This document shows, one piece after another, positions 1 to 13,000 of a DNA stretch of 64,000 bases. The stretch spans positions 100,793,064 to 100,857,063 of the forward strand of contig JAVIAB010000092.1 in assembly GCA_032433765.1 (NCBI GenBank), read 5' to 3'. Source of the stretch: Megaustenia siamemsis. Its lineage: Eukaryota; Mollusca; Gastropoda; Stylommatophora; Ariophantidae. The position numbers and the translations under genes were made by a program. The first letter of the stretch is position 1; each line of letters starts with the position of its first letter. Below the pieces are notes generated by a model. That model made no database searches, was not told the origin of the DNA, and was given only the letters and a program-made list of their open reading frames with translations.

Positions 1-906
1 TGTCCACTACTTTCCCTATGTGGGAGTACAGTAATATGACAGTGATCCCAGTCTATAAAGTGTCCACTACTTTCCCTGTGTGGGGTACAGTAATATGACA
101 GTGATCCCAGTCTATAAAGTGTCCAGTACTTTCCCTGCGTGGGAGTACAGTAATATGACAGTGATCCCAGTCTATAAAGTGTCCACTACTTTCTCTGTGT
201 GGGAGTACAATAATATGACAGTGATCCCAGTCTATAAAGTGTCCACTACTTTCCCTATGTAGGAAAGTACAGTAATATGACAGTGATCCCAGTCTATAAA
301 GTGTCCACTACTTTCTCTGTGTGGGGTACAGTAATATGAAAGTGATCCCAGTCTATAAAGTGTCCACTACTTTCCCTATGTAGGAAAGTACAGTAATATG
401 ACAGTGATCCCAGTCTATAAAGTGTCCACTACTTTCCCTGTATGGGAGTACAGTAATATGAAAGTGATCCCAGTCTATAAAGTGTCCACTACTTTCCCTG
501 TGTGGGAGTACAGTAATATGACAGTGATCCCAGTCTATAAAGTGTCCACTACTTTCCCTATGTAGGAAAGTACAGTAATATGACAGTGATCCCAGTTTAT
601 AAAGTGTCCACTACTTTTCCTGTGTGGGAGTACAGTAATATGACAGTGATCCCAGTCTATAAAGTGTCCACTACTTTCCCTATGTGGGAGTACTGTAATA
701 TGACAGTGATCCCAGTCTATAAAGTGTCCACTACTTTCCCTATGTAGGAAAGTACAGTAATATGACAGTGATCCCAGTCTATAAAGTGTCCACTACTTTC
801 CCTATGTAGGAAATTACAGTAATATGACAGTGATCCCAGTCCTATAAAGTGTCCACTACTTTCTCTGTGTGGGGTACAGTAATATGACAGTGATCCCAGT
901 CTATAA
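1..906. repeat. Minisatellite, ~60-bp unit, about 15 copies
   Basis: Head-to-tail copies carry the cores GTGTCCACTACTTTCCCT and ATGACAGTGATCCCAGTC. Unit length varies from about 58 to 63 bp, mainly because some copies read GTAGGAAAGTAC and others GTGGGAGTAC. The array starts before the window. It lies in the intron just upstream of the first visible ENT exon. Short open frames across it are by-products of the repeat. Confidence 0.97.
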
Positions 907-1038
907 AATAGCCCAGAAAAGAAACTGTTTAAATTCTAATAAGACAAAGACTAAACTGATTCAGTTAAGAAGTTTTACAAATTGTAACAGTGAAATTCTG
1001 TAAACAATAAACTTATTGTGTTTAGTCTTTGTTTTCAG

Positions 1039-1089
1039 GGCCAGAAACATTTTTCTGGATTACGATGGCCACTGCAGTAATAGTAAATG
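1039..1089 (+). CDS. SLC29A: ENT exon a (start of TM4)
   Basis: Bounded by TTTTCAG before and GTATGT after. It enters with 2 nt of a split codon and leaves with 1 nt. It encodes visible residues 1-16, PETFFWITMATAVIVN, matching the FF.ITM...INS stretch of TM4 in ENT1. It is the first visible exon, so at least one more lies upstream of the window. Confidence 0.88.
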
Positions 1090-4000
1090 GTATGTATGAT
1101 ATAATTAAATAAAGATGATTTGAAGTTAAAAGTTAAGTGCACACATTGAATGAATGACAACATCTTTACTGAAACACAAATTAATGGACAGACTTGATGT
1201 ATTAAACAAAAATAGAAAGAAATGGCTCAATTTTGTGTCGTCCATTAACATGTAAAGTTTCAATCATTTACCTTTTTTTTCGAATTTCTCCTTTACAATC
1301 AGCTTTGCTGCAGCTTCACATCTATATGCATTTATATGCTTTTCTATGCCTTGATCCCTTGGCATATTTACCAGTTGGACCATTGTCATATAATGTGGGG
1401 AATAGATACCAAAAATATGTGAAGACACTGCAAAGTTTGTGTAAGTAAATGTTTCCTCATTGCCTTGACAGGCAAGGGGAGATATGGTGGTAGTGATCAT
1501 ATTTTTCCTTGACCAACAGCACGTATTGGTGTTATGTGGAAACTTAAACATTAAAATAAATTATACTCAAATTAGGCAAGTCAGAGAATTCAAATACTTG
1601 AGCAGTATATTTACAGAAGATGGAAACATAAACAGAAAGATGGAGGTCAGAGTAGAAAGAGCAAACATTGACCACTACCAACTGGCTCTGCTTTTAAAAG
1701 ATCTAAACATCTTGTTAATAGCATTTTCATACCAACTTTATATTTTAAATGTCAAACATGGCCATTGAGCAACCTGTGAAATGAGATGCTTGAGAAAGAT
1801 AAGAAATGACACAATGGGGGAGATTGAAGATTTAATACCCAATGTGATAATCAGAGAACTGATCTAAATTAAATTAAATATGTTAATGTATACAAACAAC
1901 AAATAAAATGGTTTGAACTTTTGGTAAGAATGAAACCAGACCAAACAACATCAAAATGTTCCAGATTCAAATCATCAGGACAGAGAGCAAGAGGGAGACC
2001 AAGGAAGAGATGGATGGACAGAATATAAGACATACACAAGAACAAAAATATTTCTACTCTAACAGCATCCAGATATACCCAGAAATGGCACTACATCTAA
2101 AAGGGTAGTGATTAAAATAATATGCAATACAATATCAACAGACATTAAATTGCTTTATACATTCTTCCTTTCTCCTACACTTTTTCAAGGGAACAGCAGA
2201 TGGGCAAAAGAAAGAAAGAAGTGGTCTCTATCCTGCCAGACCATCTTTAGCTTCCATAAAAATCTCTGGTACTCATTTATAGAGGTTGAGTGAACCTCAA
2301 AGCTAAGTCAGCCTGAAAAAATTGTTAGAGGTTGAGAGAACCTCAAAGCTAAGTCAGCCTGAAAAATTGTTAGAGGTTGAGTGAACCTCAAAGCTATGTC
2401 AGCCTGAAAAAATTGTTAGAGGTTGAGTGAACCTCAAAGCTAAGTCAGCCTGAAAAAATTGTTAGAGGTTGAGTGAACCTCAAAGCTATGTCAGCCTGAA
2501 AAAATTGTTAGAGGTTGAGTGAACCTCAAAGCTAAGTCAGCCTGAACAACATTAGCTCCATCTGGGAATTGAACCTGGAACCTTCTGACAATGAGCAAGC
2601 ACATTAACCTCCAAGGCTGTGTAGATACAATAAATAACTAAAAATGGGAGGTGGGAAGACTCAAGCGAAAAATAATACTTTATCAAGTAAATGTGTGTTG
2701 ATGTGGAAGAATAGTTTTAGGACTAAGTTTTAATATTCTGTACAAATCTATACACAATTCATTCCATGTACCTGTTAATGTGTACCTAATTTGAAGAGTT
2801 AGAGAATATAATACAAAAAGAAACAATAACTGGCTTTACTACAGAGTAGAGTGTAGGAGTAAGGCCTCAAACACATCACATTCCAACATTATTTCTGTGA
2901 CAATACGAGTATCTCTATGTCAGTTGAAATCTCAAATGAGAAAAAAAAAGAAAGTTAAAAAGTTGTAAAACACCAAATGTTATTTTGCTAATGTGTTATA
3001 TCTTTTGTGTTTAAAACCCTCAGCTGCCGTGGGAGTGTATCAGAACAGCATTTTTGGGGTTAGTGCCGTGCTGCCAATGAAGTATACTAATGCTGTTATC
3101 TTTGGCAATGTAAGCTTTGGTAATGTGTTGCACAGAGGAGATATGTGTAGCTTTCTAGACACCGCTAGTTGTGTTGCTTGAACTGTTGTTATCATTAATT
3201 TATCTAATTATTGGTTTTCATCTTATGAGTTGCAAACAATTGTAAATAGAATTTCTTTAAAGTTGTATTCGAACTAATTTTTGGAAAAATAGTAACATCA
3301 CTCTTGGCTCTAAAGTCAGGCTGATGTGCACCCTTGTTATATCAATTTCACTATTATCATCATCATCATCATGTACCCTGTCGGTTGGCGTAGGCGATCA
3401 TGTCCATCCACAGTGCATCGTATCAGTTCTGTTGTTGACTGTTTTCCATGCCATGACACCAAGCTATCCAGTATTTTCTCCCTTTGTCACCCGCGATCTC
3501 TCTTTCCTTTTATTTTGCCAGTTGTAACCAAGTATTCCAACTTTCCTCTTCTCATGATGTGCCCGAAAAATGTTGATTGCTTCTTTCTGATGTTTTTTAA
3601 GAGCTCCCTTTTTGTGTTGACCTCTTTGAGAACTTCCTCATTGGTCTTTTTATCTGTCCAGGGAACTTTCAACATTCTTCTGAGAAATCCCATCTCTGTG
3701 GCCTCTAACCGTCTTTTCATTTGTTTGTCTACTGTCCATGATTCACTTCCATAAGTCAGAATTGGTTCTATATAGCACTGATGAACTCTCTTTCTCATTT
3801 TTATTGTCATAGATTTGTTGCATAAGATATTTTTCATTTTCTTAAATGCTATTTTGGCCTGAGCTATTCTGCTTTTTATTTCTGTGGTGCATCTCCCATC
3901 TGATGTAATTATTGTGCCCAAGTATTTGAAACGTTGCACTTGTTTTAGATTTGTCTCATTTATTTTTATGCTGCATGATGGTGATGATTGTTTCTTCGAT

Positions 4001-7000
4001 ATAACCATTACTTCTGTTTTCTTACTATTCAGACTGAGACCTTTCTTGTTGCTTTCTTCTACTATTATGTCTATCATTTCTTGTAGTTCGTTCTCTGTCT
4101 CTGCTATTAAGACTGTGTCATCCGCATATCGCAAATTATTTATGTTGTGACCGTTGACTTCAATTCCTTTTTTGTCTACTATTGATCTCATAATATATTC
4201 GCTGTAAAGTGAAAACAAGTCCGGTGACAGAACACAGCCTTGTCTGACTCCTTGTTTTATATATTGGTATTGTCCTGTTTGGTTGTTAATTCGTATAGCT
4301 GCTGTTTGTTGCCAGTACATATTTTTTATGATTCGCAGATCCTTGCCATCAATGTTTAATTTCTCCAGCATATTGATTATTTCCACATGCTTTACTTTGT
4401 CAAATGCTTTCGTGTAGTCTATAAAGTACGTATATAGATCTTTCTTTACCTCTATAGATCTTTCTATCAATGTCCTTAAGATGTATATTGCGTTATTGGT
4501 GCCCTTTCCTTCTACAAATCCACATTGTTCCTCACTTATTCCTGGTTTTATTTTGTTCCTTACACGTCTCATGATTATTCTTAGTAATATTTTAGTCATA
4601 TGGCTCATGAGACTAATAGTGCGATGGTCTTCACAATCAGTGGCGCCTGACTTCTTCAGTATGGCTACAAAGATAGATTTTAGTAGATCCTCAGGTATAT
4701 GTCCAGTGTTATATATGTCATTGAGTAATTTTGTTATGACTTGTACTCCCAACTCTCCTAATGCATTTATCTCTTCGATTGTTATATTGTCAGGACCTGG
4801 AGCTTTGCCTCTTTTCATGTGTTGAATTGCATCCTCCAGTTCACTCTGCATTATTGGTGGTCCTGTGTCTTCATTTGAATTGTTTAATTCTGGTCTTTCA
4901 TCATCATAGAGTTGACTGATATATTCTGTCCATCTTTCCATTGTCTTCTCCTGTCCCATTATTATATTTCCTTCCTTTGATTTCACACATCCTGAAACTT
5001 TTACTTCTTTTCTTCCTGTTAATTCATTTAACTGATTGTGCATAAATTTTGGGTCTTTCTTTTGTTGTTTTTCCATTTCTTCACATTTATGTTTTAACCA
5101 TCCTTCCTTTGCTTCTCTGCACTTGTTTTGGATCTCTTTGTGCAATATTTTGTATGCTCGTTCTTCTTTCTTATGTTTTCTTCTTTCGTCCATTAGTTGT
5201 AATATTTCTTCTGTCATCCATTTCTTTTTGTTGATTCTTTTAGTCACTGGCATTACTTCTTTTGATGTTTGCTATATTCACTATATGATTGCTAAATATA
5301 GACCCTTACAACAGAGCTACAGAAGAAAATACAAGCTATGGAGATGGAATGTTGTCTTAAAATTATGGGCATCTCTTAGTAATTGTAAATAACAAACTTT
5401 GCAAAAGAGTACAAACAAGTAATCAGAGTACATGATGATTATTTGACTATATTAAGAAACGCAAAATGATACATGGCTTGGCCATGTTTCTCAGTTGTGT
5501 AGCTAAGATGATTCTGCAAATAACTGTTAAAGGAGCAAGAACTTAGGTTTTACCTAGAGATTGGAAGATAACATTAAGGAATGGACAGGCTTTGACTTAG
5601 CAGAGAACCAGGGAGTGACTGAAGATAGAGAGAAATGGAGTAGGTTGGCGAAATCTGTTAGTAGTGTTTCAATGATCTCTGGTGTTATAGGATGAGAAAG
5701 AAATAACTTCTTATTGTCTCAAAAAGACATTAATGAGATTGAGTCTCATAACAGTGTGGGAATGAAAATCTTTTACAACTAATTTCCAAACTATGTACTG
5801 CTTGGAAAACCAAGTTAAAGATTCCTTCCATGCCCTACTAGGTGTCTTGGGAATATGGTGTTGGTGATTATATTTCCATGACCATGGCACATTATTGGGT
5901 GTTGTGGTGAGCATCCAGGCTGCCTTTACTTCCCAGAAAAATCTCTGATACCCATTTTTAAAGGCTGGGTGAAACCTGGGGCCTTTGTTGGTTTGAAATA
6001 ATTTGATAATAATCATTTGACCGACCCTCATAAAGTTTTGTAAATAGGAACATGCCTGCACTATTTCATGTGTAAGATACCGCTTCTTAATAAAATTCTT
6101 CCACTATGGTTCCCCTTTTGAAAATGACAGTGAATAAATGATGTATTCATCTGAAATATTTGTTTCCATAATGTTTAACTGTTTATTTCCTGCTTGCTAA
6201 TGTTTAAGAACTATTTTAAGTGAACTTTTTTTGACATGTTCCCCATTGTCTGTCTATTTTTCAGAATATCTCAGGAACTCTAGTAGCAGTTACAAATATT
6301 ATTGTGTTATTATGTAAGTTATAGAATGTCTTACACTTCTTTCATTTCAAATGTTTAAATATTCATTTTAACTTGGTGTGTAGAAACTTAACATTATTCT
6401 TGTAAGCCATTTACAGTTAATGTGCTGTTACATAGAGGTATTAACATTGAGGAAATATCTACTTGAGAGAGAAAGATTGATTGAAGCCATAAGAAGAATG
6501 TATTAATTGAAGTGTAACACCCATGCTACTTTAACAAGGAATATCAAATATGTAACTTTATATTACAGACTTTTTTTTTAAACTCATCACTTTGTGTCAG
6601 ATGGCATAATGCCCACAGACTTGTAAGACAGATGGAGCAAACAGCTTCACAAGATTTACATTTGGCTGTCGCTTCTGTTGTGTTCAGCCAATTACTGCAC
6701 TCCTTGCAGACTTCTAGCTGTAGTGATAGTTTTAACAACAGTTGTCAGAGACTTCTAGCTGTAGTGATAGTTTTAACAACAGTTGTCAGAGACTTCTAGC
6801 TGTAGTGATAGTTTTAACAACAGTTATCAGAAACTTCTAGCTGTAGTGATAGTTTTAACAACAGTTATCAGAGACTTCTAGCTGTAGTGATAGTTTTCAA
6901 CAACAGTTATCAGAAACTTCTAGCTGTAGTGATAGTTTTAACAACAGTTATCAGAGACTTCTAGCTGTAGTGATAGTTTTCAACAACAGTTATCAGAGAC

Positions 7001-10000
7001 TTCTAGCTGTAGTGATAGTTTTAACAACAGTTATCAGAGACTTCTAGCTGTAGTGATAGTTTTCAACAACAGTTATCAGAAACTTCTAGCTGTAATGATA
7101 GTTTTAACAACAGTTGTCAGAGACTTCTAGCTGTAGTGATAGTTTTAACAACAGTTGTCAGAGACTTCTAGCTGTAGTGATAGTTTTAACAACAGTTGTC
7201 AGAGACTTCTAGCTGTAGTGATAGTTTTAACAACAGTTGTCAGAGACTTCTAGCTGTAGTGATAGTTTTAACAACAGTTGTCAGAGACTTCTAGCTGTAG
7301 TGATAGTTTTAACAACAGTTGTCAGAGACTTCTAGCTGTAGTGATAGTTTTAACAACAGTTATCAGAAACTTCTAGCTGTAGTGATAGTTTTAACAACAG
7401 TTATCAGAGACTTCTAGCTGTAGTGACAGTTTTCAACAACAGTTATCAGAGACTTCTAGCTGTGGTGATAGTTTTAACAACAGTTATCAGAAACTTCTAG
7501 CTGTAGTGATAGTTTTAACAACAGTTGTCAGAGACTTCTAGCTGTAGTGATAGTTTTCAACAACAGTTATCAGAGACTTCTAGCTGTGGTGATAGTTTTC
7601 AACAACAGTTATCAGAGACTTCTAGCTGTGGTGATAGTTTTAACAACAGTTATCAGAGACTTCTAGCTGTAGTGATAGTTTTAACAACAGTTATCAGAGA
7701 CTTCTAGCTGTAGTGATAGTTTTCAACAACAGTTATCAGAAACTTCTAGCTCTAGTGACAGTTTTAACAACAGCTGTCAGAGACTTCTAGCTCTAGTGTC
7801 AGTTTTAACAACAGTTGTCAGAGACTTCTAGCTGTAGTGACAGTTTTAACAACAGTTATCAGAGACTTCTAGCTGTAGTGATAGTTTTAACAACAGTTAT
7901 CAGAGACTTCTAGCTGTAGTGATAGTTTTAACAACAGTTGTCAGAGACTTCTAGCTGTAGTGACAGTTTTAACAACAGTTGTCAGAGACTTCTAGCTGTA
8001 GTGATAGTTTTCAACAACAGTTATCAGAGACTTCTAGCTGTAGTGACAGTTTTCAACAACACTTATCAGAGACTTCTAGCTGTCGTGACAGTTTTAACAA
8101 CAGTTATCAGAAACTTCTAGCTGTAGTGATAGTTTTAACAACAGTTGTCAGAGACTTCTAGCTGTAGTGACAGTTTTAACAACAGTTGTCAGAGACTTCT
8201 AGCTGTAGTGATAGTTTTCAACAACAGTTATCAGATACTTCTAGCTGTAGTGATAGATTTCAACTACAGTTATCAGAAACTTCTAGCTGTAGTGATAGTT
8301 TTCAACAACAGTTATCAGAGATTTCTAGCTGTAGTGATAGATTTCAACAACAGTTATCAGAAACTTTTAGCTGTATGGATAGTTTTAACAACAGTTACCA
8401 GAGACTTCTAGCTGTAGTGATAGTTTTCAATAACAATTATCAGAGACTTCTAGCTGTAGTGATAGTTTTAACAACAGTTATCAGAGACTTCTAGCTGTAG
8501 TGACAGTTTTAACAACAGTTATCAGAGACTTCTAGCTGTAGTGATAGTTTTCAACAACAGTTATCAGAGACTTCTAACTGTAGTGATAGTTTTCAATAAC
8601 AATTATCAGAGACTTCTAGCTGTAGTGATAGTTTTCAACAACAATTATCTGAAACTTTTTGTTGCAGTGATAGTTTATAACAAAAATTATCAAAGACATT
8701 TTGCTGGCTAGAGAAGATTGAATACAAAACAGAATGTGAACAAAATATACATCTGTCAGTCATTAAAATGTTTACTGAAGTTTTACTGTGCTTGCTAATT
8801 CATTTAATCTCTTCTGTTATTCCAGTGTCACCCAGCAAGAAAACATCAGCTATTTATTATTTTGTGGTGGCTATTATAATCCTTTTGGTGGCCTTTGATG
8901 CCTATTTCATTACTGCTCATTGTGTAAGTACAGCCAAAAGTGTTTGACTGTTTTTATCCCATTGTCCTGGTAAGATCTGAAGAACAATAAAATATTCCTA
9001 CTTTCATCAAGGTAATATTAAACAACTTTAAAGGTGGTCTAAGTAATCATTGCTGGTACTATGGAGTTTAACCTTATTCTGGGAAGTCTTCTTGTATGAT
9101 TATGAAAGATATCAGAGTACTAGTAGACACTGCCTGAGTACACAGATAATGGTTCTATATATTAGAACAAGCACAACGAACATTACTCACTTATGGTCCC
9201 TGATTTACTAAATAATAAACATGGTTATTGCATTAGCACTAGGAAAACAATGTGATTGGAGTGGGTGAAAGAAAGTTCCCATGCTAGGCCTACATATATG
9301 GACACCAGGTGACAAAAGAAGAAAAGAATCTCTTTGTGGGATGATTGATAGTGAAGGCTGAACTATGGTGTACTATCTTCAGTCCAAGAGTTGATAACTA
9401 ACCATGAAAAGCACACACCAAACAATGAAAGAAAAGAAAAGAAAATAAAGGTTAAAGAAAGTTTGAACCATGAATCAAAGCCCTACACCTTGACACAGTT
9501 CCATTTCACCTTAACTTGCTAACTCTAATCTCAACTTTATTAACGATTGTCACTTTTTAATGTTCTTTCCCCTAAGTAATCACATAAAAAACAGACACAG
9601 ATGCATAAGAATTCTTCAGTCTTTTTATTTAAAAAGCAAGTGCCTGTGTTTGTTGTCTACCTCAAAGTTTGCTTCTAGAAATGTACAAATTTGTTGCAGA
9701 ACTTCATCACTGTGGCTTTCTTTGATTGCTACTTTACTGATTTATTATTCACTTCCTTTATTGACAGTTTCCAAAGAAGCTTTCACTTTAGTTGTTCATG
9801 ACACATCTCTAAAGTCTGCTTACCATTTATCTGAACTAACTTCATACAACTGCTCCCTTGCAGGAAGGTCAAGGTAAGCCATAGGCTAGGGAAGCAGTCC
9901 CTAACAAATGCATGCTGAAGGCAGATACACTGGACAACAAAATGCATTGTGATTGGCTAATATGCATATAAAGATTGTAGCTAGACCATTTTTCAGAATT

Positions 10001-13000
10001 TTTTTTAATTTTGAAATAGCGGCTAGAAAATAAATGAAATTGATCTAAAACAGATGGTATGTTTAGACAATTTGCCTAGGAAGTCGGAAAAGAGGTTAAA
10101 TAGGAAAATTATAAAGTTTTAGCGGAAGTAATTGGGGAAACATCAGTGAATAAAAACGACAAAATGCTGCTTCTGAGTTTCATCAATGGTTATTAGAGCT
10201 TTGCAGCTTGTGGTACAGAATATGTTTTAATTAAAGTCATAGACAGGATTCATGAAATACAAAATACAGTGGCTGTAGCATGGATAATTAGAAGCCACAT
10301 GTTAACACATTCTGTACTATGAGCTGCAAATCACAGCTTTCATAGCGTGCCAAACCCAATAAATTTATTGATGTTTTCACAATTATTTCTGTTAAAACCT
10401 TGTAATTCTCTTATTACCCGCTTTTCCAACTTTGTGAATAAATTGTCTCAACAAAATATGTGTTTTAGATCAATTTTTATTTTTTTTATCACTGTTATTT
10501 AAACATTTTTTTTTTTAATAAAAAAAAAAACTGTGCGGCCACTTGGTAGTGAATGTGTTAAAATTGCTCTAGAAGTTCATTCTCTTATACACTGTGTCTG
10601 AATTATGAATATTGATTTAAATAATAATACTAAGAGGCATCTTTAACTAACAATGGACACAAGTTTTGATATTTCCAATTCAACAAAAAGGAGCATGAAA
10701 TAACTACTGAACATCAGTATAAACAATCTTCTCTCCAACTTTGTGCTACTGGTGCTAGACCTGGACACTATATGCAAGAACAGTAAAAGTATCATCGTTA
10801 AAATGAAATGTGTTAGGTGCATAACAGGAAACAGCTTGAAAGATAGATTAGAAGTGAAGAACTAAAAAAAAAAGCTAGGAATAATAATGCCATTGAATGC
10901 ATAAAGAAACAACAGATTACAATGGTTTGGCCACACGGTAAAACAAAAAGATAAAAAAAATGCAATTAAGCCTTCAACAAATGCATGAGAATAACCAAGA
11001 GACCAACAACCAACTAGACCCAAAATGTGGCAATTAAAAAAAATGGGCTGATGGAATATTATAAACACTAGGAAACATAACAGGAGAAGAAGTAAAAAAT
11101 GTAGCAAAAGACTGCAAATATATTTCCCCTCGATGCTGAGAGACTAATGCAGAAAGAAAATAAGAAGAACTGAAAGTCATTTTTTTTAAAGTAAACATTA
11201 ACTATGTGGAAGTGGACAAAATTATTCAGTGGCTTGTTTCATCCACAGAAATTCTACTCCCACTACCAGAAACTAGCTGAGCTGAGAAAGCAGACATTTC
11301 AAGATAAATCTGTCAGTACACCATCATATATGCTTCTCTTTAGGAGTTTTGGCAGAGTCTTTAAACAGGTAGATCATTTATTTCATATTAGTTCACAAAA
11401 ATACATCTCACTGCACTAGGAGAGTGTTGTCTCTTTAGACCAGTGTTAAATTATATACTTTCTTTTGGCTTCTGTGAATCATTAGGTAAATGTACTTAAA
11501 CATGGCTTCTCAAGACCCCTTTCCTGGTTATATCAATTATGGTTCTAAATATTTGTAATATCAAGATTGAAGATTCATTAATTTTATGGCCAAATCAAAA
11601 GGCATCCATTATGTTGCTTTAGAAGTTTGTCTGAGTTCTCAATCAATTTCTTCTTTGCTTTCATTTCATTGTTTTTCAGATGATAAATCATTCATTATCT
11701 CCTGACAGATTTTTTGGACAATAAGTCACTCAGTCCCTCTCATTAATGAAGAATTAATTAAAGGTAGTCCTATAGCAAATACTCAAGGGAGTTGATTTGG
11801 GTGTCTTGGCATTGAAGCATTTACCTGATCACAAAGTCAACATAGGTGTAGCGCCAGCACATGGAAATTCATGCTGCAGACGACTGACTCTTGATTAATG
11901 TAGTACAGTACCAGGCCCTGGTTTTGCCCTAGGATGAGATATGAGACCTGTGTTTGACTGCAAATTTGCTACCAGCTGGACTGCAGTCAGATCAAGTGTT
12001 TCACCAATGTGAAGGCCTGATTTCATTTGTTGGAACTGATTTGTGGGGCACACTCACAGATCTTGAAACTGATCACTTCAGACTTCTGGTTTCAAGATGA
12101 CGTGGTCATGTTTACTTCAACGTTCCCTGTTACGTTTTTTGCAGGAAAGATGGTTAATTCTATCTTTCCAATGCAGATAAGTGTATAGATAGTAAGTTCC
12201 ACTGTTGGGAACTTCGCCGGTGAAGCGAATTACGTGCATGTGATCTTAAATCCTCTACAGTGTGCTCAAAGTGTGTTCTGTTTTGAATGCAATATATGTC
12301 ATCATTGGAATACCAGTCAATATGGCGGATAGGCCTTCGGTAACTGTTGAAGACTTTTTCTGAAAAGTGTTCCTTGTTGTAGTTTCCTCATATTCCAAGT
12401 CCAGCTTGCTGCTGGAGCTACTGAGTTAAGTGCTCTATGCACACCATCAGCTGTGTGTTTCATTCAGATTGTGTTTCAATTTTCCTATTGCTTACGATGA
12501 ATGATGATATCATTTGACGAGGCACAAATGACTGTATTCACTTTATGTGCATTTTTCGCCTGATGTCTTTTGGCGTGTGCTGAGACTGCTATGATGGGGA
12601 CTGCAGCTACCTTTCTTTGTTTGGGAGATGAGATATTAATTTGGATGATTCCACTGGCATGAAGGTTGAGTAATTATGGATTTTAATTCATTTGTAGTGA
12701 TACCGGGGCCTTCCATAACCATAAACTCACTGATCATGGAGTCTACATGGATTCTGCTCTGGCGCATGAAGGTTGTGCTGCCCACGTTGACTGTTACAGC
12801 AACCCAGAAATGTGCTTCATGAGCTGCGCGTTTTTTTCTCAGAACGTAATACATTCACTAGAACAGTATGAACAATCAGGTTGAACACTTTGTTGATTGC
12901 TGGAACAGTGACTGAGCTGATATGCCTGCAGTAACACCATTCCTTCTAAAGTCTAAAGGTATTGAAGCATATACCCTACTTATTTTGAATGCAAAAGACA

